NCBI RefSeq assembly: GCF_015169395.1
Contig: NZ_CP063458.1
Coordinates: 5,704,001 to 5,768,000, forward strand
DNA: 64,000 nucleotides
DNA from: Humisphaera borealis
Lineage (GTDB): Bacteria; Planctomycetota; Phycisphaerae; Tepidisphaerales; Tepidisphaeraceae
Direction: 5' to 3'
Shown here: in pieces, positions 45,658 through 55,427 of the stretch
How the letters are laid out: every line of letters begins with the position of its first letter
How positions within the stretch are numbered: the stretch's first letter is position 1
Notes under the pieces: generated by a model
Told to the model about the DNA's origin: nothing
What the model saw: only the letters and a program-made list of their open reading frames with translations
Databases searched by the model: none
Translations under genes and position numbers: made by a program

Positions 45658-45742
45658 GACTACCTGAGCGATTCGATCGGCGGATCCATCGGCGTGTCTT
45701 GCCCGTGCTGCACGTCATCGACAAATCGACCGGAGATACGGC

Positions 45743-46921
45743 CTACCCCACCGGCACAAGCTGTTCCGCCGCCGCGGCGGCGGCCGATTCCCGCCGAATG
45801 GGCCGGTAGAGCGTGTCGCGCTCGACGGGCGTTCGGCCGGCCTCGCGGATCAGGCGTTTAAGGTCTGACACGTGCATTTCCTGGTGCGTCGGCCGCTGTT
45901 GCTCCCCTTCGCGCTTGGTGATGTCATACCAGACCACCGTGCCGTCGAGGTCGTCGCAGCCCCACGAAAGGGCAATCTGCGACAGCCCGACACCCTGCAT
46001 GATCCAGAACGCCTTGATATGGCTCACGTTGTCCAGCATCAGCCGGGCGATCGCCAGGGTCTTGAGGTCGGTCAGCCCGGTGTTGCCGGGGAGGTAGCCG
46101 AGTTCGCTCTGCTCGGGGGCGAAGCTGAGCGGGATCATGCAGTTGAAGGCCGCCTTCGCCTGTTTGCCTTGCATTGCGGCGAGAGATTCCGCCTGCAACT
46201 CCCTCAACTTCAACAAATGTCCCACGCGCTCGGCAGGGGTCTCAACGTGGCCATAGAGCATGGTGGCGTTGGAGAAGATGCCCAGGCTATGGGCCGTGCG
46301 GTGGACGTCGAACCACTTGTCGGCGCGAACCTTGCCTTTGAAGATCTCATCGTGCACGCGGTCGTCGAAGATCTCGGCGCCGCCGCCGGGCAGGCTGCCC
46401 AGGCCGGCTTCGCGCAGCGCGACCAGCACTTCGCTCACACTCTGACGGCTGATCCGGCTGAAGTGGATGATCTCAATCGCCGTGAACGCCTTAATGTGCA
46501 GTTGCGGGCATTCCTTGCGAACGCCGCGGAGCATGTCGAGGTAGTAGTCGAACTTCAGCCAGGGGTGCAGCCCACCGACAATGTGGACTTCCGTCGCGCC
46601 GCTGTCGGCGGCCTGGCGGGCGATATGGATCACCTGCTCGATCGGCATCTCGTACGCGCCCTCTTCGCCGCGCTTGCGATAGAACGAGCAGAACTTGCAG
46701 GACAGGGCACAGACGTTGGTGTAGTTGATGTGCCGGTTGCGGTTGTAGTAGGTGTTGTCGCCGTGCAGCCGTTCGCGGGCATGGTTGGCCAGCCGGCCGA
46801 CGCCGTGCAGGTCGCGGGTGGCATAGAGGGCCAAGCCGTCCTCGAACGACAAGGGTTCGGCGGCGGCGACTTTCTCGGCGATCGGGAGCAGACCGGGATC
46901 GGAAACGCGCGGCAGTGACAT
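45743..46921 (-). CDS. mqnE: Aminodeoxyfutalosine synthase MqnE (radical SAM)
   Basis: This is a step of the futalosine pathway to menaquinone: it joins the 3-[(1-carboxyvinyl)oxy]benzoate product to SAM. The radical-SAM cluster is CALSCKFC in NYTNVCALSCKFCSFYRKRG. Other family marks are GATEVHIVGGLHPWLKFDYYLD (part quoted), LPGGGAEIFDDRVHDEI and SFAPEQSELGYLPGNTGL. ATG 46921 gives 392 residues; the frame runs upstream to 47266 without homology. The paralogue MqnC is the main alternative, but the EIFDDRVHDEIFKGK region favours MqnE. No other mqn gene is in view. Confidence 0.9.
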   Translation of the reverse strand: MSLPRVSDPGLLPIAEKVAAAEPLSFEDGLALYATRDLHGVGRLANHARERLHGDNTYYNRNRHINYTNVCALSCKFCSFYRKRGEEGAYEMPIEQVIHIARQAADSGATEVHIVGGLHPWLKFDYYLDMLRGVRKECPQLHIKAFTAIEIIHFSRISRQSVSEVLVALREAGLGSLPGGGAEIFDDRVHDEIFKGKVRADKWFDVHRTAHSLGIFSNATMLYGHVETPAERVGHLLKLRELQAESLAAMQGKQAKAAFNCMIPLSFAPEQSELGYLPGNTGLTDLKTLAIARLMLDNVSHIKAFWIMQGVGLSQIALSWGCDDLDGTVVWYDITKREGEQQRPTHQEMHVSDLKRLIREAGRTPVERDTLYRPIRRESAAAAAAEQLVPVG

Positions 46922-47099
46922 ATCGCCACGAGTATACGGGAGGGGTGGCGGGGGTTCTATTTGAGTCTGAAGGTTTTGAAAATCGCGTGTTGATCCGAGC
47001 GGCATCACGCCGCGACCACCCACCGCGATCCGAACGCCTACCGCGCCGCGGTGGGGCCCACGGCAGCGCCGTGGGCGTGTCAGACTACGACGCGGGCCC

Positions 47100-47588
47100 T
47101 TAGTCGATCGCGCCGGACTGCGTCCCCTTCGCCGGCACGCCGCCTTCGGGCTTGGGGGCGTACTTGGCCTTGGGGCGGTCGCTGTCGTTGGGGCGGATGA
47201 CGACGATCTCAGGCGGGTGCAGGTCGGCGCCGGTCGAACGGTAGCTGCTGACGACGGGTGTGCCATCCTGAAGCGACGTCACGCGGTAGAGCATCGGGCC
47301 GCTGCCCGAGGGCACCTGTTCGACGGCGACGATCGGCGACGACGGGTTGTCTCGGGTAAACGAGGCCTGCACCCCCGCCGGCAGGTGGTCGATTGCGGGG
47401 TAGGTGAACGCATCGGCCTCAGCGACGGGGGCCATGACGGTCGGCTGAGTCGCCGGCGGGGTGTAGCCGCGGGCCATTCGCTTGCTGGGCCACTCGTTAC
47501 GGAAGGTGCTGCAGCCAATGGAACCGGCGACCAGCGCCGAGGCGCAAACACCCAGAACCCCGACCCGTGCAAGGCGGCTGAAACGCAT
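47100..47588 (-). CDS. Small lipoprotein of unknown function
   Basis: The 162-residue protein has a signal peptide and lipobox (SALVAGSIGCSTFRNE). The mature part holds RMARGYTPPATQPTVMAPV and the end is Lys/Pro-rich (KAKYAPKPEGGVP). I recognise no family. ATG 47588 has a GAGG-containing leader; the frame runs to 47747 but that part is not plausible. It lies between mqnE and the exported dehydrogenase gene. Confidence 0.68.
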   Translation of the reverse strand: MRFSRLARVGVLGVCASALVAGSIGCSTFRNEWPSKRMARGYTPPATQPTVMAPVAEADAFTYPAIDHLPAGVQASFTRDNPSSPIVAVEQVPSGSGPMLYRVTSLQDGTPVVSSYRSTGADLHPPEIVVIRPNDSDRPKAKYAPKPEGGVPAKGTQSGAID

Positions 47589-47705
47589 GGCGACACCTCG
47601 TGAGAGCGACAACCGGACTGAAGACCGCCCGTCCTGAGCGGTGTGCTGCAGAATGTAGCAGCCGGGAGGGCCGGGGGACAGCGGAAAGTTGGGGAGAGGA
47701 TGGAC

Positions 47706-47795
47706 GATTGAAGATCGAGGATCGCCAAAGCTGTAACGCTCCGCCATCCGCGATCCTCAATCCTCCATCTTCGATCCTCAATCTTCCCGCGATCG
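47706..47795. repeat. Palindromic spacer with GATCGAGGATCG words
   Basis: The left arm at 47706-47724 and the right arm at 47750-47795 are imperfect reverse complements built from GATCC/TCAATC and GGATCG/GATTGA words. The right side carries the word twice, so the structure is asymmetric. It lies in the divergent spacer between a lipoprotein and the dehydrogenase gene. Confidence 0.6.
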
Positions 47796-47902
47796 CCTCA
47801 CAACTTTACCCATTCACACTTTTTTCTCTCAACAACTCGCCCCCATCCTTGTTAACATAAGGCACGTCGCCTCCTGTCATTTCTTCCCAACCAGCAGGAT
47901 CT

Positions 47903-49504
47903 ATGAACCAACCGATTTCTCGTCGCAAAGTCATCCAGGCATCGGCCGCCGTCGCGGCCGCCGGATACTTCGGATTTTCCGCCCGCTCGTACGGCAACAT
48001 CATCGGTGCCAACAACGACGTTCGCGTCGGCGTGATCGGCTTCAAGAGCCGGGGCAACAGCCATATCGACGCCTGGACGAAGCTCAAGGGTGTTCGGCTG
48101 GTGGCGTTGTGCGACGCGGACAAGGACGTGCTGGGCAAGACCCTGGCCCGCCTCGAAGGTGGCAAGAAGGCGACGCCGAGCACCAAGCCGTCATCCGCGA
48201 CCAAGCCCGTCGCCAAGGCCGACCGCAAAGAGATGCAGGGCAAGCCCGAAGAGGCCGCCGCCCCGACCACCAAGCCGGCGACCAAGATCGAAGGCTACGC
48301 CGACCTTCGCAAGATGCTCGATAACAAGGATATCGATGCCATCTCCACCGCCACCCCGAACCACTGGCACTCGCTGATCGTGGTCTGGGGCTGTCAGGCC
48401 GGCAAAGACGTGTACGTCGAGAAGCCGATCTCGCACAACGTCTGGGAAGGCCGCCAGGCCGTCGCCGCCGCCCGCAAATACAACAGGATCGTCCAGGCCG
48501 GCACACAGGCCCGCGCCAATGACGCCCTGGGCGCCGCTTACAAGTGGATCCAGGAAGGCGGCATGGGCAAGATCAAGGTCGCCCGCGGCCTGTGCTACAA
48601 GCGCCGAGCCACGATCGGGCTGACCGAAGGCCCGCAGGAAGTCCCCGCCAGCGTCGATTACGACCTGTGGTCCGGCCCGGCCGCCAAGGAAGCCCCGCAC
48701 CGCAAGCAGTTCCACTACGACTGGCACTGGCAGTGGGCCTACGGCAACGGCGACCTGGGCAACCAGGGCATCCACCAGATGGACACCGCCCGCTGGGCCC
48801 TGGGCAAGAACACCCTCGCCCCCAGCGTCCTGAGCATCGGCGGCCGCTTCGGCTACAAGGACGACGGCGAAACCCCCAACTCCCAGATCGTCATCCAGGA
48901 CTACGGCGACAGCCTGCTCATCTTCGAAGTCCGCGGCCTGCCCAAGGAATCCGGCTCGGGCCTCATGGACAAGTACCGCGGCCAGTCCGTCGGCACGGTC
49001 GTCGAATGCGAAGGCGGCTACCTGACCGACCAGGGCTACACCTCCAGCCCGATGGCGTACGACTACAGCGGCAAGCTGATCAAGAAGTTCACCATGTCGA
49101 AGGAGAAGGACGACCCGGCCATGAAGTCCGACCACTTCGGCAACTGGATCGCCGCCGTCCGCAGCCGCAAGCAGGAAGACCTCAACGCCGACATCCTCGA
49201 AGGGCACCTGTCCAGCGCCCTGTGCCACACCGGCAACATCTCGTACCGGCTGGGCGAGAAGGTCAAGAGCAAGGAAATCCGCGAAGTCCTGAAGGACAAC
49301 CCGGCCGCGCTCGAAACCTTCAGCCGCTTCCGCGATCACCTCGAGGACAACGAGGTCTCGCTGATGTCCGACAACGCAGTGCTGGGCGCCGCACTGACGA
49401 TGGACGTCAAGACCGAGAAGTTCACCGGCGACAACGCCGAGAAGGCCAACAAGTTCCTGACCCGCGAATACCGCAAGCCGTTCGTGGTTCCGGAATCGGT
49501 GTAA
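47903..49504 (+). CDS. Tat-exported Gfo/Idh/MocA family oxidoreductase
   Basis: This is a periplasmic NAD(P)-linked sugar dehydrogenase-like protein. The twin-arginine-like signal MNQPISRRKVIQASAAVAAA is followed by VRVGVIGFKSRGNSH (Rossmann). Unusually, about 43 residues rich in Lys/Pro/Thr/Ala (residues 86-128) are inserted before the YADLRKMLDNKDIDAISTATPNHWH segment (part quoted). The family's catalytic phrase is YVEKPISHNVWEG. The substrate is unknown; these enzymes are expanded in planctomycetes and act on sugars or polyols. ATG 47903 begins the signal. Confidence 0.93.
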   Translation: MNQPISRRKVIQASAAVAAAGYFGFSARSYGNIIGANNDVRVGVIGFKSRGNSHIDAWTKLKGVRLVALCDADKDVLGKTLARLEGGKKATPSTKPSSATKPVAKADRKEMQGKPEEAAAPTTKPATKIEGYADLRKMLDNKDIDAISTATPNHWHSLIVVWGCQAGKDVYVEKPISHNVWEGRQAVAAARKYNRIVQAGTQARANDALGAAYKWIQEGGMGKIKVARGLCYKRRATIGLTEGPQEVPASVDYDLWSGPAAKEAPHRKQFHYDWHWQWAYGNGDLGNQGIHQMDTARWALGKNTLAPSVLSIGGRFGYKDDGETPNSQIVIQDYGDSLLIFEVRGLPKESGSGLMDKYRGQSVGTVVECEGGYLTDQGYTSSPMAYDYSGKLIKKFTMSKEKDDPAMKSDHFGNWIAAVRSRKQEDLNADILEGHLSSALCHTGNISYRLGEKVKSKEIREVLKDNPAALETFSRFRDHLEDNEVSLMSDNAVLGAALTMDVKTEKFTGDNAEKANKFLTREYRKPFVVPESV

Positions 49505-49632
49505 GCCGCCAGAGCCGCTACTGAAACAGGGCGGTGGAGATACGAACCGGCAAGGGCGTCGCGTCATGCGGCGCCCTTGCTGCGTTAAAGCGTCCTGTGT
49601 GGCACGTGTAGATGTTCTGAGATGAGCGCCAC

Positions 49633-50418
49633 TTAGCCGACCCGCTGTCGAAACGCGGCGACAACGAGCAGGCCCGGCCAGGCGTTCCATTCGTGGTGGA
49701 CTACATTGACCATTCGTTTGCCCTCGGCCATCACCTCGATCTTGCCGCTCCCGGAGTTTAGTTCAGCCGATTCGATGGAGGCCCATGGAACTTCCTTTCC
49801 ACTCGCAACGAAACGGATACCCCGAGGGGTCAGAACCATCTCTGGGGTCCATCGGACTTCCGCGCCATCGGAGACCTTCTGGAAGATCCGTTCTGCGATG
49901 GGCTTCTGAATCAACTCCTTGATTATGGCTCCGTTCTCCCAATTGGGTGCCGTGTCACCGGGACGCACATTGGCTGTGGCCCAGGAGATCTCAGGTTCGA
50001 CGGTATCTGTAGGGGATTTCAGCATTCGGAGCCCGAACGACATTGCTCGATAATTGTGATCGATCGCCATGCAATACTGCATTGATGCAACCGTATCGTA
50101 TGGAACAATCTGCTTGCCCTCCCTCGAATGGAACACGACGCCACGCTCGTAAAACCAAATCTCGCGATTACCCTTGGCCAACAACGCTGCGCCGGCGGTC
50201 AAGCAAAGCACGCCGACGATAACGCCGCCTATTAACGGACCGGGCTGAGATGACCCTTTCTCTCCGTAAACGGCTAGGTAGAGGGTAAAGCCCAAGAGGA
50301 TGGCGACAGGGCCGCTGATCAGACACCAGATCGCCACTTTTTTGGCGTTGATACGATCATGCAGGAGCAAACGACCGAACTGGTGCTCCGTGTCTTCACT
50401 TTGCGTTATCGTCTTCAT
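49633..50418 (-). CDS. Membrane protein with two N-terminal helices, unknown function
   Basis: The 261-residue protein has helices at about residues 29-48 and 61-82 (VAIWCLISGPVAILLGFTLYLA; LIGGVIVGVLCLTAGAALLA) followed by a soluble part. The pattern of YERGVVFHSREGKQIVPYDTV then TPRGIRFVASGKEVPWASIE suggests two PH-like beta modules, resembling DUF6585-type proteins, but the match is weak. GC content is lower than in neighbours. It precedes another unrecognised gene in a short stretch of unlike composition. Confidence 0.7.
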   Translation of the reverse strand: MKTITQSEDTEHQFGRLLLHDRINAKKVAIWCLISGPVAILLGFTLYLAVYGEKGSSQPGPLIGGVIVGVLCLTAGAALLAKGNREIWFYERGVVFHSREGKQIVPYDTVASMQYCMAIDHNYRAMSFGLRMLKSPTDTVEPEISWATANVRPGDTAPNWENGAIIKELIQKPIAERIFQKVSDGAEVRWTPEMVLTPRGIRFVASGKEVPWASIESAELNSGSGKIEVMAEGKRMVNVVHHEWNAWPGLLVVAAFRQRVG

Positions 50419-50639
50419 CGCCGTCTCCCGTAGATATGTCCCATCTGCGCGTTTTTCCCCAGACGGGGCCCTGTATTGGCAAGGCTAACGCGTGCGAGAA
50501 ATTGCTTCAACAAGGCTCTTACAATGCTCGCCGTTTCATGGCAGTGACTTAAGTGACAGGAGATGGAGAGCCCGTCCTGCGGTATCACTGCAGGGTTATC
50601 CCAGGCGGTTTTGCCCCCTCATTCAAATCATAACTGCGT

Positions 50640-51299
50640 ATGCGAAGAATCTGCGACCAACTGCTAGGCAAAGACCACCTAGCTCGGGCCGTCGATGTCA
50701 ATGGAAAGCAGATCGTCGCCTACGTCTCCAGAAAGCCATACAAAGTTTCGACGGCAACCGCGAAAGCAAAGGGGCTTCAAGAGATTGCCCGAAGGTCGCG
50801 CGTGGCCCTTTTTGCGGGGGTTTTAGATGACCTGCAACTTCGCCCGCGAGGGAGCACCGTTTGGCTGATCGCTATACCGGGCGTCACCGCACCCCAACTG
50901 GCGGACATTGTCGGGGTCGGCGTCTCTTCCGAAGAAGGTGTCAATTCACCCGACGCCATTCGACACATCATAGAGCTCTATCCCGACGGGCCCATGGCGA
51001 GAATGGTGAAGTCGGGATTGCTTACAATAGAGCAGCTCGCAGATCCCCAGCCGGACGGTCAGCGACAGCAGATGCGTAATCTGTTTCGGGGGATCCACAA
51101 GCGGGCTCCGTTTGAGATCATTTACGCCGATCGCAAGGGATGCCTCGTATGTTTTCTTGACAAAGTTTCAGCACGCGCCGCCAAGTGGATCGAACGGCAA
51201 GTCAATGAGGTGAACCCCGAGGCCGACGATGTTACGGAGTTCGGTTCGGTGAGTAGGGACATTTCACGAAAGGGTGAGCTGCGACTCTGGTGGGATTGA
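50640..51299 (+). CDS. Protein of unknown function (219 aa)
   Basis: I do not recognise a family. The protein is soluble with no signal peptide or membrane helix. It begins MRRICDQLLGKDHLARAVDV and has GLQEIARRSRVALFAGVLD and WIERQVNEVNPEADDVTEF, and it ends in KGELRLWWD. The stop is followed within 90 bases by the next gene. GC content is below the window average, as in the neighbouring membrane-protein gene, so both may have been acquired recently. The start is provisional. Confidence 0.55.
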   Translation: MRRICDQLLGKDHLARAVDVNGKQIVAYVSRKPYKVSTATAKAKGLQEIARRSRVALFAGVLDDLQLRPRGSTVWLIAIPGVTAPQLADIVGVGVSSEEGVNSPDAIRHIIELYPDGPMARMVKSGLLTIEQLADPQPDGQRQQMRNLFRGIHKRAPFEIIYADRKGCLVCFLDKVSARAAKWIERQVNEVNPEADDVTEFGSVSRDISRKGELRLWWD

Positions 51300-51387
51300 G
51301 TGGTCGGCGGATGTCGCGGCGTAACGCGACAGTCAACCGCTACATCCGCCGTTGCACGCCTCAAGCCCCGCCCCGTATCCTTTCACC

Positions 51388-52656
51388 ATGCTCACCCGCC
51401 GCACCTTCCTCAAAGCGTCCGGACTTGCCCTCGGTGCCGCCACTTTGCCGCTGCGCGCCGTCACCCCCAAGCTGCAGAAGACCGTCCTGCTGCAATGCGG
51501 CTGGGCGACCAAGAACATCGGCGACATCGGGCATACCCCCGGCACGCTGCGCTTTCTCGAACAGCACATTCCCCAGGCAAAACTGATCCTCTGGGCCGCC
51601 AACACCAACAAGGCGGTCGATGAGATGCTGATGAAGCGCTTCCCCAAGCTGGAGATCGTCAAAGGGTCGATCGCCGGCAAGGACGGCGTGGTCGCCGATG
51701 CCATCAAGCGGTCCGACTTCTTCTTGCGCGGGCCGGGGATGGGCCAGAGCACCGATTTCATGATCCACTGCGGCAAGACCGGCAAGCCGTGGGGCCTTCA
51801 GGGCCAGTCCTACTTCCCCGACATGGTCACCGGTCCCGGCGGGGCGGAGCGCATCGCGCTGCTCAACCAGGCCGCGTTCATCTACTGCCGCGACTCCAAG
51901 ACCCTCAAGATGCTTCAGGAGGTTGGCGTCAAACCGCCGGTGCTCGAGTGGGGCCCCGACGGCTGCTTCGGCATCGACGTCCGCGACGAAGACCGCGCGC
52001 TCGCCCGGATGAAGAAGCACGGCTTGGAACCCAAAAAGTTCATCACGATCCAGCTCCGCACGCATTCCCCTTCCATCCCCGGCGTGGACGACAACCGACC
52101 GCAGAAGCTCAACCCACTCCACCCCACGCCGCAGAACATCGCCGACGACACGCGGCGAGCGAAGGTCTACCAGGACCTGATCGCGATGTGGGTGAAGCAG
52201 ACCGGCTGGAAGGTGGTCATCGCGCCGGAGGTGAACAAGGAGATGGAGTACAACAAGAAGTTCATCTACGACCCGCTGCCCGACGACCTGAAGAAGCACG
52301 TGGTCAACTTCGACGAGTTCTGGAACGCCGACGAGGCCTGCTCGTTCTACGCCCGCGCGCACACCGTCATCTGCCACGAGCCGCACACGCCGATCATGGC
52401 GCTGGCGGTCGGCACGCCGATGATGCACACGTTCTCCGAGTTCCACTCGCCCAAGTGCTGGATGTTCAAGGACATCGGCCTGGCGGACTGGGCCCCCGAG
52501 TTCGACGCCACGCCGGCCGAGAAGATGTTCGAAATCCTCATGGGCATCCACAAGGATTACCCCGCCGCCGAGGCGAAGGTGAAGAAGGCGATGGCGTTCG
52601 TCGAGGCGCGGGCGGCGGCGCAGATGGGTGTACTCAAGGGCGTCATCGGGGCCTGA
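51388..52656 (+). CDS. Tat-exported polysaccharide pyruvyl transferase-like protein
   Basis: The N-terminus MLTRRTFLKASGLALGAATL is a twin-arginine signal, so the protein is probably exported. The body looks like the polysaccharide pyruvyl transferase family: an early NIGDIGHTPGTLRFLEQHIP, then DFFLRGPGMGQ, an IYCRDSKTLKMLQEVGV segment and the late HTVICHEPHTPIMALAVGTPM phrase (HTPIMALAVGTP). Pyruvyl transferases normally use cytoplasmic PEP, so an exported member is unusual. The family call rests on motifs only. Confidence 0.75.
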   Translation: MLTRRTFLKASGLALGAATLPLRAVTPKLQKTVLLQCGWATKNIGDIGHTPGTLRFLEQHIPQAKLILWAANTNKAVDEMLMKRFPKLEIVKGSIAGKDGVVADAIKRSDFFLRGPGMGQSTDFMIHCGKTGKPWGLQGQSYFPDMVTGPGGAERIALLNQAAFIYCRDSKTLKMLQEVGVKPPVLEWGPDGCFGIDVRDEDRALARMKKHGLEPKKFITIQLRTHSPSIPGVDDNRPQKLNPLHPTPQNIADDTRRAKVYQDLIAMWVKQTGWKVVIAPEVNKEMEYNKKFIYDPLPDDLKKHVVNFDEFWNADEACSFYARAHTVICHEPHTPIMALAVGTPMMHTFSEFHSPKCWMFKDIGLADWAPEFDATPAEKMFEILMGIHKDYPAAEAKVKKAMAFVEARAAAQMGVLKGVIGA

Positions 52657-52722
52657 AACAACGGCACGTCGCCGACCTCCAACCGCGCCGGGCAGATCGC
52701 CGAAAGTCCGCAGTCTTCGGCG

Positions 52723-55251
52723 CTATCGCGCCGGGATTCCCTTCTTGGGCGTCTTGTCGCCGCCGTTGGGAATATAGAACAGGCGCTGCTCGGTCAGCGG
52801 CTGCTTGAGCAGTTGCCACACAACGCCTGCCACCGGCTTGACGCGGGGGGCAAACTCGGGATTGACGGCATCGGCCAGGACCTGCGACATGAGCCACTCC
52901 CCGGCCTCGGCCAGCTCGTCGGTGTTCACCACTTTCGGCAGATAGGTGCCGTTCGGCACCGCACGGGGTTCGGGCATGGTCCCGACGCCGCGCGCCGCGG
53001 CACGGATCGGCAGCGGCGACTTGTGCAGCAGGTAGAACCACCGCGAGCTTCCGTTCGCGATGGTGGCAAGCTTGTCGAACGCCGACAGGTCCGGGGCCTC
53101 GTGGCCGGTGCGGGTCTTGATCGCGTACAGGCGGAAGCCGCGGTCCGCCGCCATCTTCACGAGCCGCTCGCAGTCGCTCTGCGTATTGGCATGCGGCGGC
53201 GCGTCGCCGATCACCACGACAGCCCGCTTGCCCGCCGCCGGGTAGTTCCCCTTGTCGAAGTTGTCGGCCAGGCCTTCGCGAACGGCCTCGGGCCCGTCCT
53301 CGCCGCCCTGCGCCTCGGCGGTCGAGAACCAGTTCCCCAGCTTCTGCAGATTGCCGGTCGTCGGCAGTGTCTTGGCGACAAACTGGTCCGCCACATCGCG
53401 ATAGAACGTGCAGTTGACCGCCGGCTCCAACGCGACCAGGCGGATGGCATCGGCGATTCGCTTGAGGTCGCGTCGTACCCACAACAGCGCCGGCCCCATC
53501 GATCCGGTCGTATCCACCACCAGCCCGAGCGTGAACGGTTGCAGTCCCGGCGACCGCAGCTCCAGATCGCGCCGCCAGGAGGGATCCTTCGGGTCCACGG
53601 ACTGGCTCATGTCCACAGTGGGGACGAACTGCCCGCGCAGCTTTCGCCAGGCACCGGGCTCCATCGTGGTGCGTGGCCGCCACGCCGGCCGGGTTGATCG
53701 CCACCAAGCTTCGTATTCGCCGGGCGTGACGTCCATCATCCTGGCCGAGGCGAGTTCGAGATTCCGGTAGTGCGACCAGGTCACCTCGCACCCCAGCCGG
53801 TGCAGGACCGCTTCGACGCGTTCCATCTCTTCATACTTGCGGAGGCGCGGCATCATCAGATCGACGATCGTCGGGTCGCCCCAGGCCCGCAGCGTTTCGG
53901 CCACCTCGAACAGGACGACATCGTCGTCCGGATCCAGCGTGTTGCACTCGTCCAGCGTGCGCAGGAGGAACTCGCGCGCCGCCCGATCCGGCGGCCGGAG
54001 CGCTAAAACCTGCAGCAGCGGCACCCGCAGCGTGCCCGCAAACGCCCTGGCGTTGACCAGCGGCGTCGTGAGATCGAGCCACTTCCTGAACTCCGTTTCG
54101 GTCATGCCGTTGGCCCGCGCCAGCAGGCATTGCCACGCGACCATCTTCACCGTCACGTCCCGCTCGGACTGCAGGACCTCCAGCAGTTTGGCGGTCGCGT
54201 CGGCCCGCGGAATGCGGGCGATGCAGACGAGCGTCATCGAGCGGCCGAGCCGTTCGCGCGTCTTGATCAACAGCCCGTCGTACTGCTTCATCAGGTAGTC
54301 GAGCAGGGCCTGGCCTTCCTGGTTCCGCCTGGCGATCTGCTCGGGTGTCAACGAAGGCGTCGTGGGGGCGGTCGTCTGTGGCGTCGCAGGCGGCGGAGTC
54401 GTTGGCGCGGGGATGGGGCCAGGATTAGCGCCGGGACCGGGACCGGCAGCCGGTGGCGTCGGCGGGCGAGCCGGCTGATTGCCGCCGGCGGCGACCGGTG
54501 TGGATGGCGGATTCGGCGGGACCACCGGGACGAGTGTCGGCGGCTGTCCGCCGGCGGGTGCGCCGCCCGCGAGTTGCGCCGTCACCGCATTCAGATAAGC
54601 AAGCGTATCGCGGTCGGCCGGCGACAGCTTCGACGGGTCCGTGTTGTACAGAACCGCCGCCCGGCACCGCACGATGATCACACCGATGAGCTTCGTGTCG
54701 GGCGACGTACGGCGCAGAAGCGAGCGGACCTGCGACTTCAGAAACACGGCGGCGACTTTGGAATCGCCCACATCCACGTCCGGCGGAAGATTGCCGGCGA
54801 CCCCGGCGAACTTCGGATCGACAACCAGCTCTCGCCGGGCACCCAGCGAGCCCCAGCGCGTGCCGGGCCCGCCGCGAATACCCACCAGGCCGCCCGACCC
54901 CTTCGGCGGAACCAGAAGCTGGAGCATGCTGTTGGGCGCGGCAACGATCGTTCCCGGGCGATTGGGGTCGTCCGACGGACCGACCACCTTGTGCTGCTTC
55001 ACGCCGCCGAACCACCGCTCCTCCCAGGTGTCGTCCGCGATCTGCGTCCAGATGCGCGGCGACCCGTCGGAGGGGAACTCACACCAGAACCGCTCGCCAC
55101 CTGCAGGTTGCTGCACCGGTTGCGGCTGCGCCGGTTGAGGCTGTGCCGGCCGCGGCTGCGCGGGTTCAGGCTGCACCAGTCGGGGCTGCGCAGAAGCGGC
55201 CAGATTAAAAACTAAAACGCCCAGGAGTGTGAACGCCAGTCGAGACCCCAT
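52723..55251 (-). CDS. Exported von Willebrand factor type A domain protein
   Basis: This is an 842-residue protein. A signal peptide (MGSRLAFTLLGVLVFNLAASA) is followed by a QP-repeat segment, a beta-rich domain, a Pro-rich linker and HEAT-like helices (about residues 330-520). A VWA domain follows (about residues 572-760). Its metal-binding motif reads DTTGSMGP, a variant of DxSxS, with VVVIGDAPPH further on. It may act as a surface adhesion or protein-protein interaction module. ATG 55251 is chosen for the signal. The gene is convergent with the pyruvyl-transferase-like gene. Confidence 0.85.
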   Translation of the reverse strand: MGSRLAFTLLGVLVFNLAASAQPRLVQPEPAQPRPAQPQPAQPQPVQQPAGGERFWCEFPSDGSPRIWTQIADDTWEERWFGGVKQHKVVGPSDDPNRPGTIVAAPNSMLQLLVPPKGSGGLVGIRGGPGTRWGSLGARRELVVDPKFAGVAGNLPPDVDVGDSKVAAVFLKSQVRSLLRRTSPDTKLIGVIIVRCRAAVLYNTDPSKLSPADRDTLAYLNAVTAQLAGGAPAGGQPPTLVPVVPPNPPSTPVAAGGNQPARPPTPPAAGPGPGANPGPIPAPTTPPPATPQTTAPTTPSLTPEQIARRNQEGQALLDYLMKQYDGLLIKTRERLGRSMTLVCIARIPRADATAKLLEVLQSERDVTVKMVAWQCLLARANGMTETEFRKWLDLTTPLVNARAFAGTLRVPLLQVLALRPPDRAAREFLLRTLDECNTLDPDDDVVLFEVAETLRAWGDPTIVDLMMPRLRKYEEMERVEAVLHRLGCEVTWSHYRNLELASARMMDVTPGEYEAWWRSTRPAWRPRTTMEPGAWRKLRGQFVPTVDMSQSVDPKDPSWRRDLELRSPGLQPFTLGLVVDTTGSMGPALLWVRRDLKRIADAIRLVALEPAVNCTFYRDVADQFVAKTLPTTGNLQKLGNWFSTAEAQGGEDGPEAVREGLADNFDKGNYPAAGKRAVVVIGDAPPHANTQSDCERLVKMAADRGFRLYAIKTRTGHEAPDLSAFDKLATIANGSSRWFYLLHKSPLPIRAAARGVGTMPEPRAVPNGTYLPKVVNTDELAEAGEWLMSQVLADAVNPEFAPRVKPVAGVVWQLLKQPLTEQRLFYIPNGGDKTPKKGIPAR

Positions 55252-55427
55252 GCCAGCCTCCGAACCTGCAGAAAGTGACGTGATCCACCGGCATCCCGAG
55301 AAGCCCAACGCCGGATTGGCGACGAATTGTAACGCCGCCCGCATCAACTCACCAGCATTCCCCGACGGCAGCGAGGGCCGGGGCGTACAACCAGACGCGA
55401 TCACATAGCTCCTGCCGAAGATTCTTC

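Noticed and set aside
45743-47266. Longer mqnE reading frame
   Set aside because: The first 115 residues are Pro/Arg/Ser-rich with no homology; MqnE-type sequence starts at 46921.
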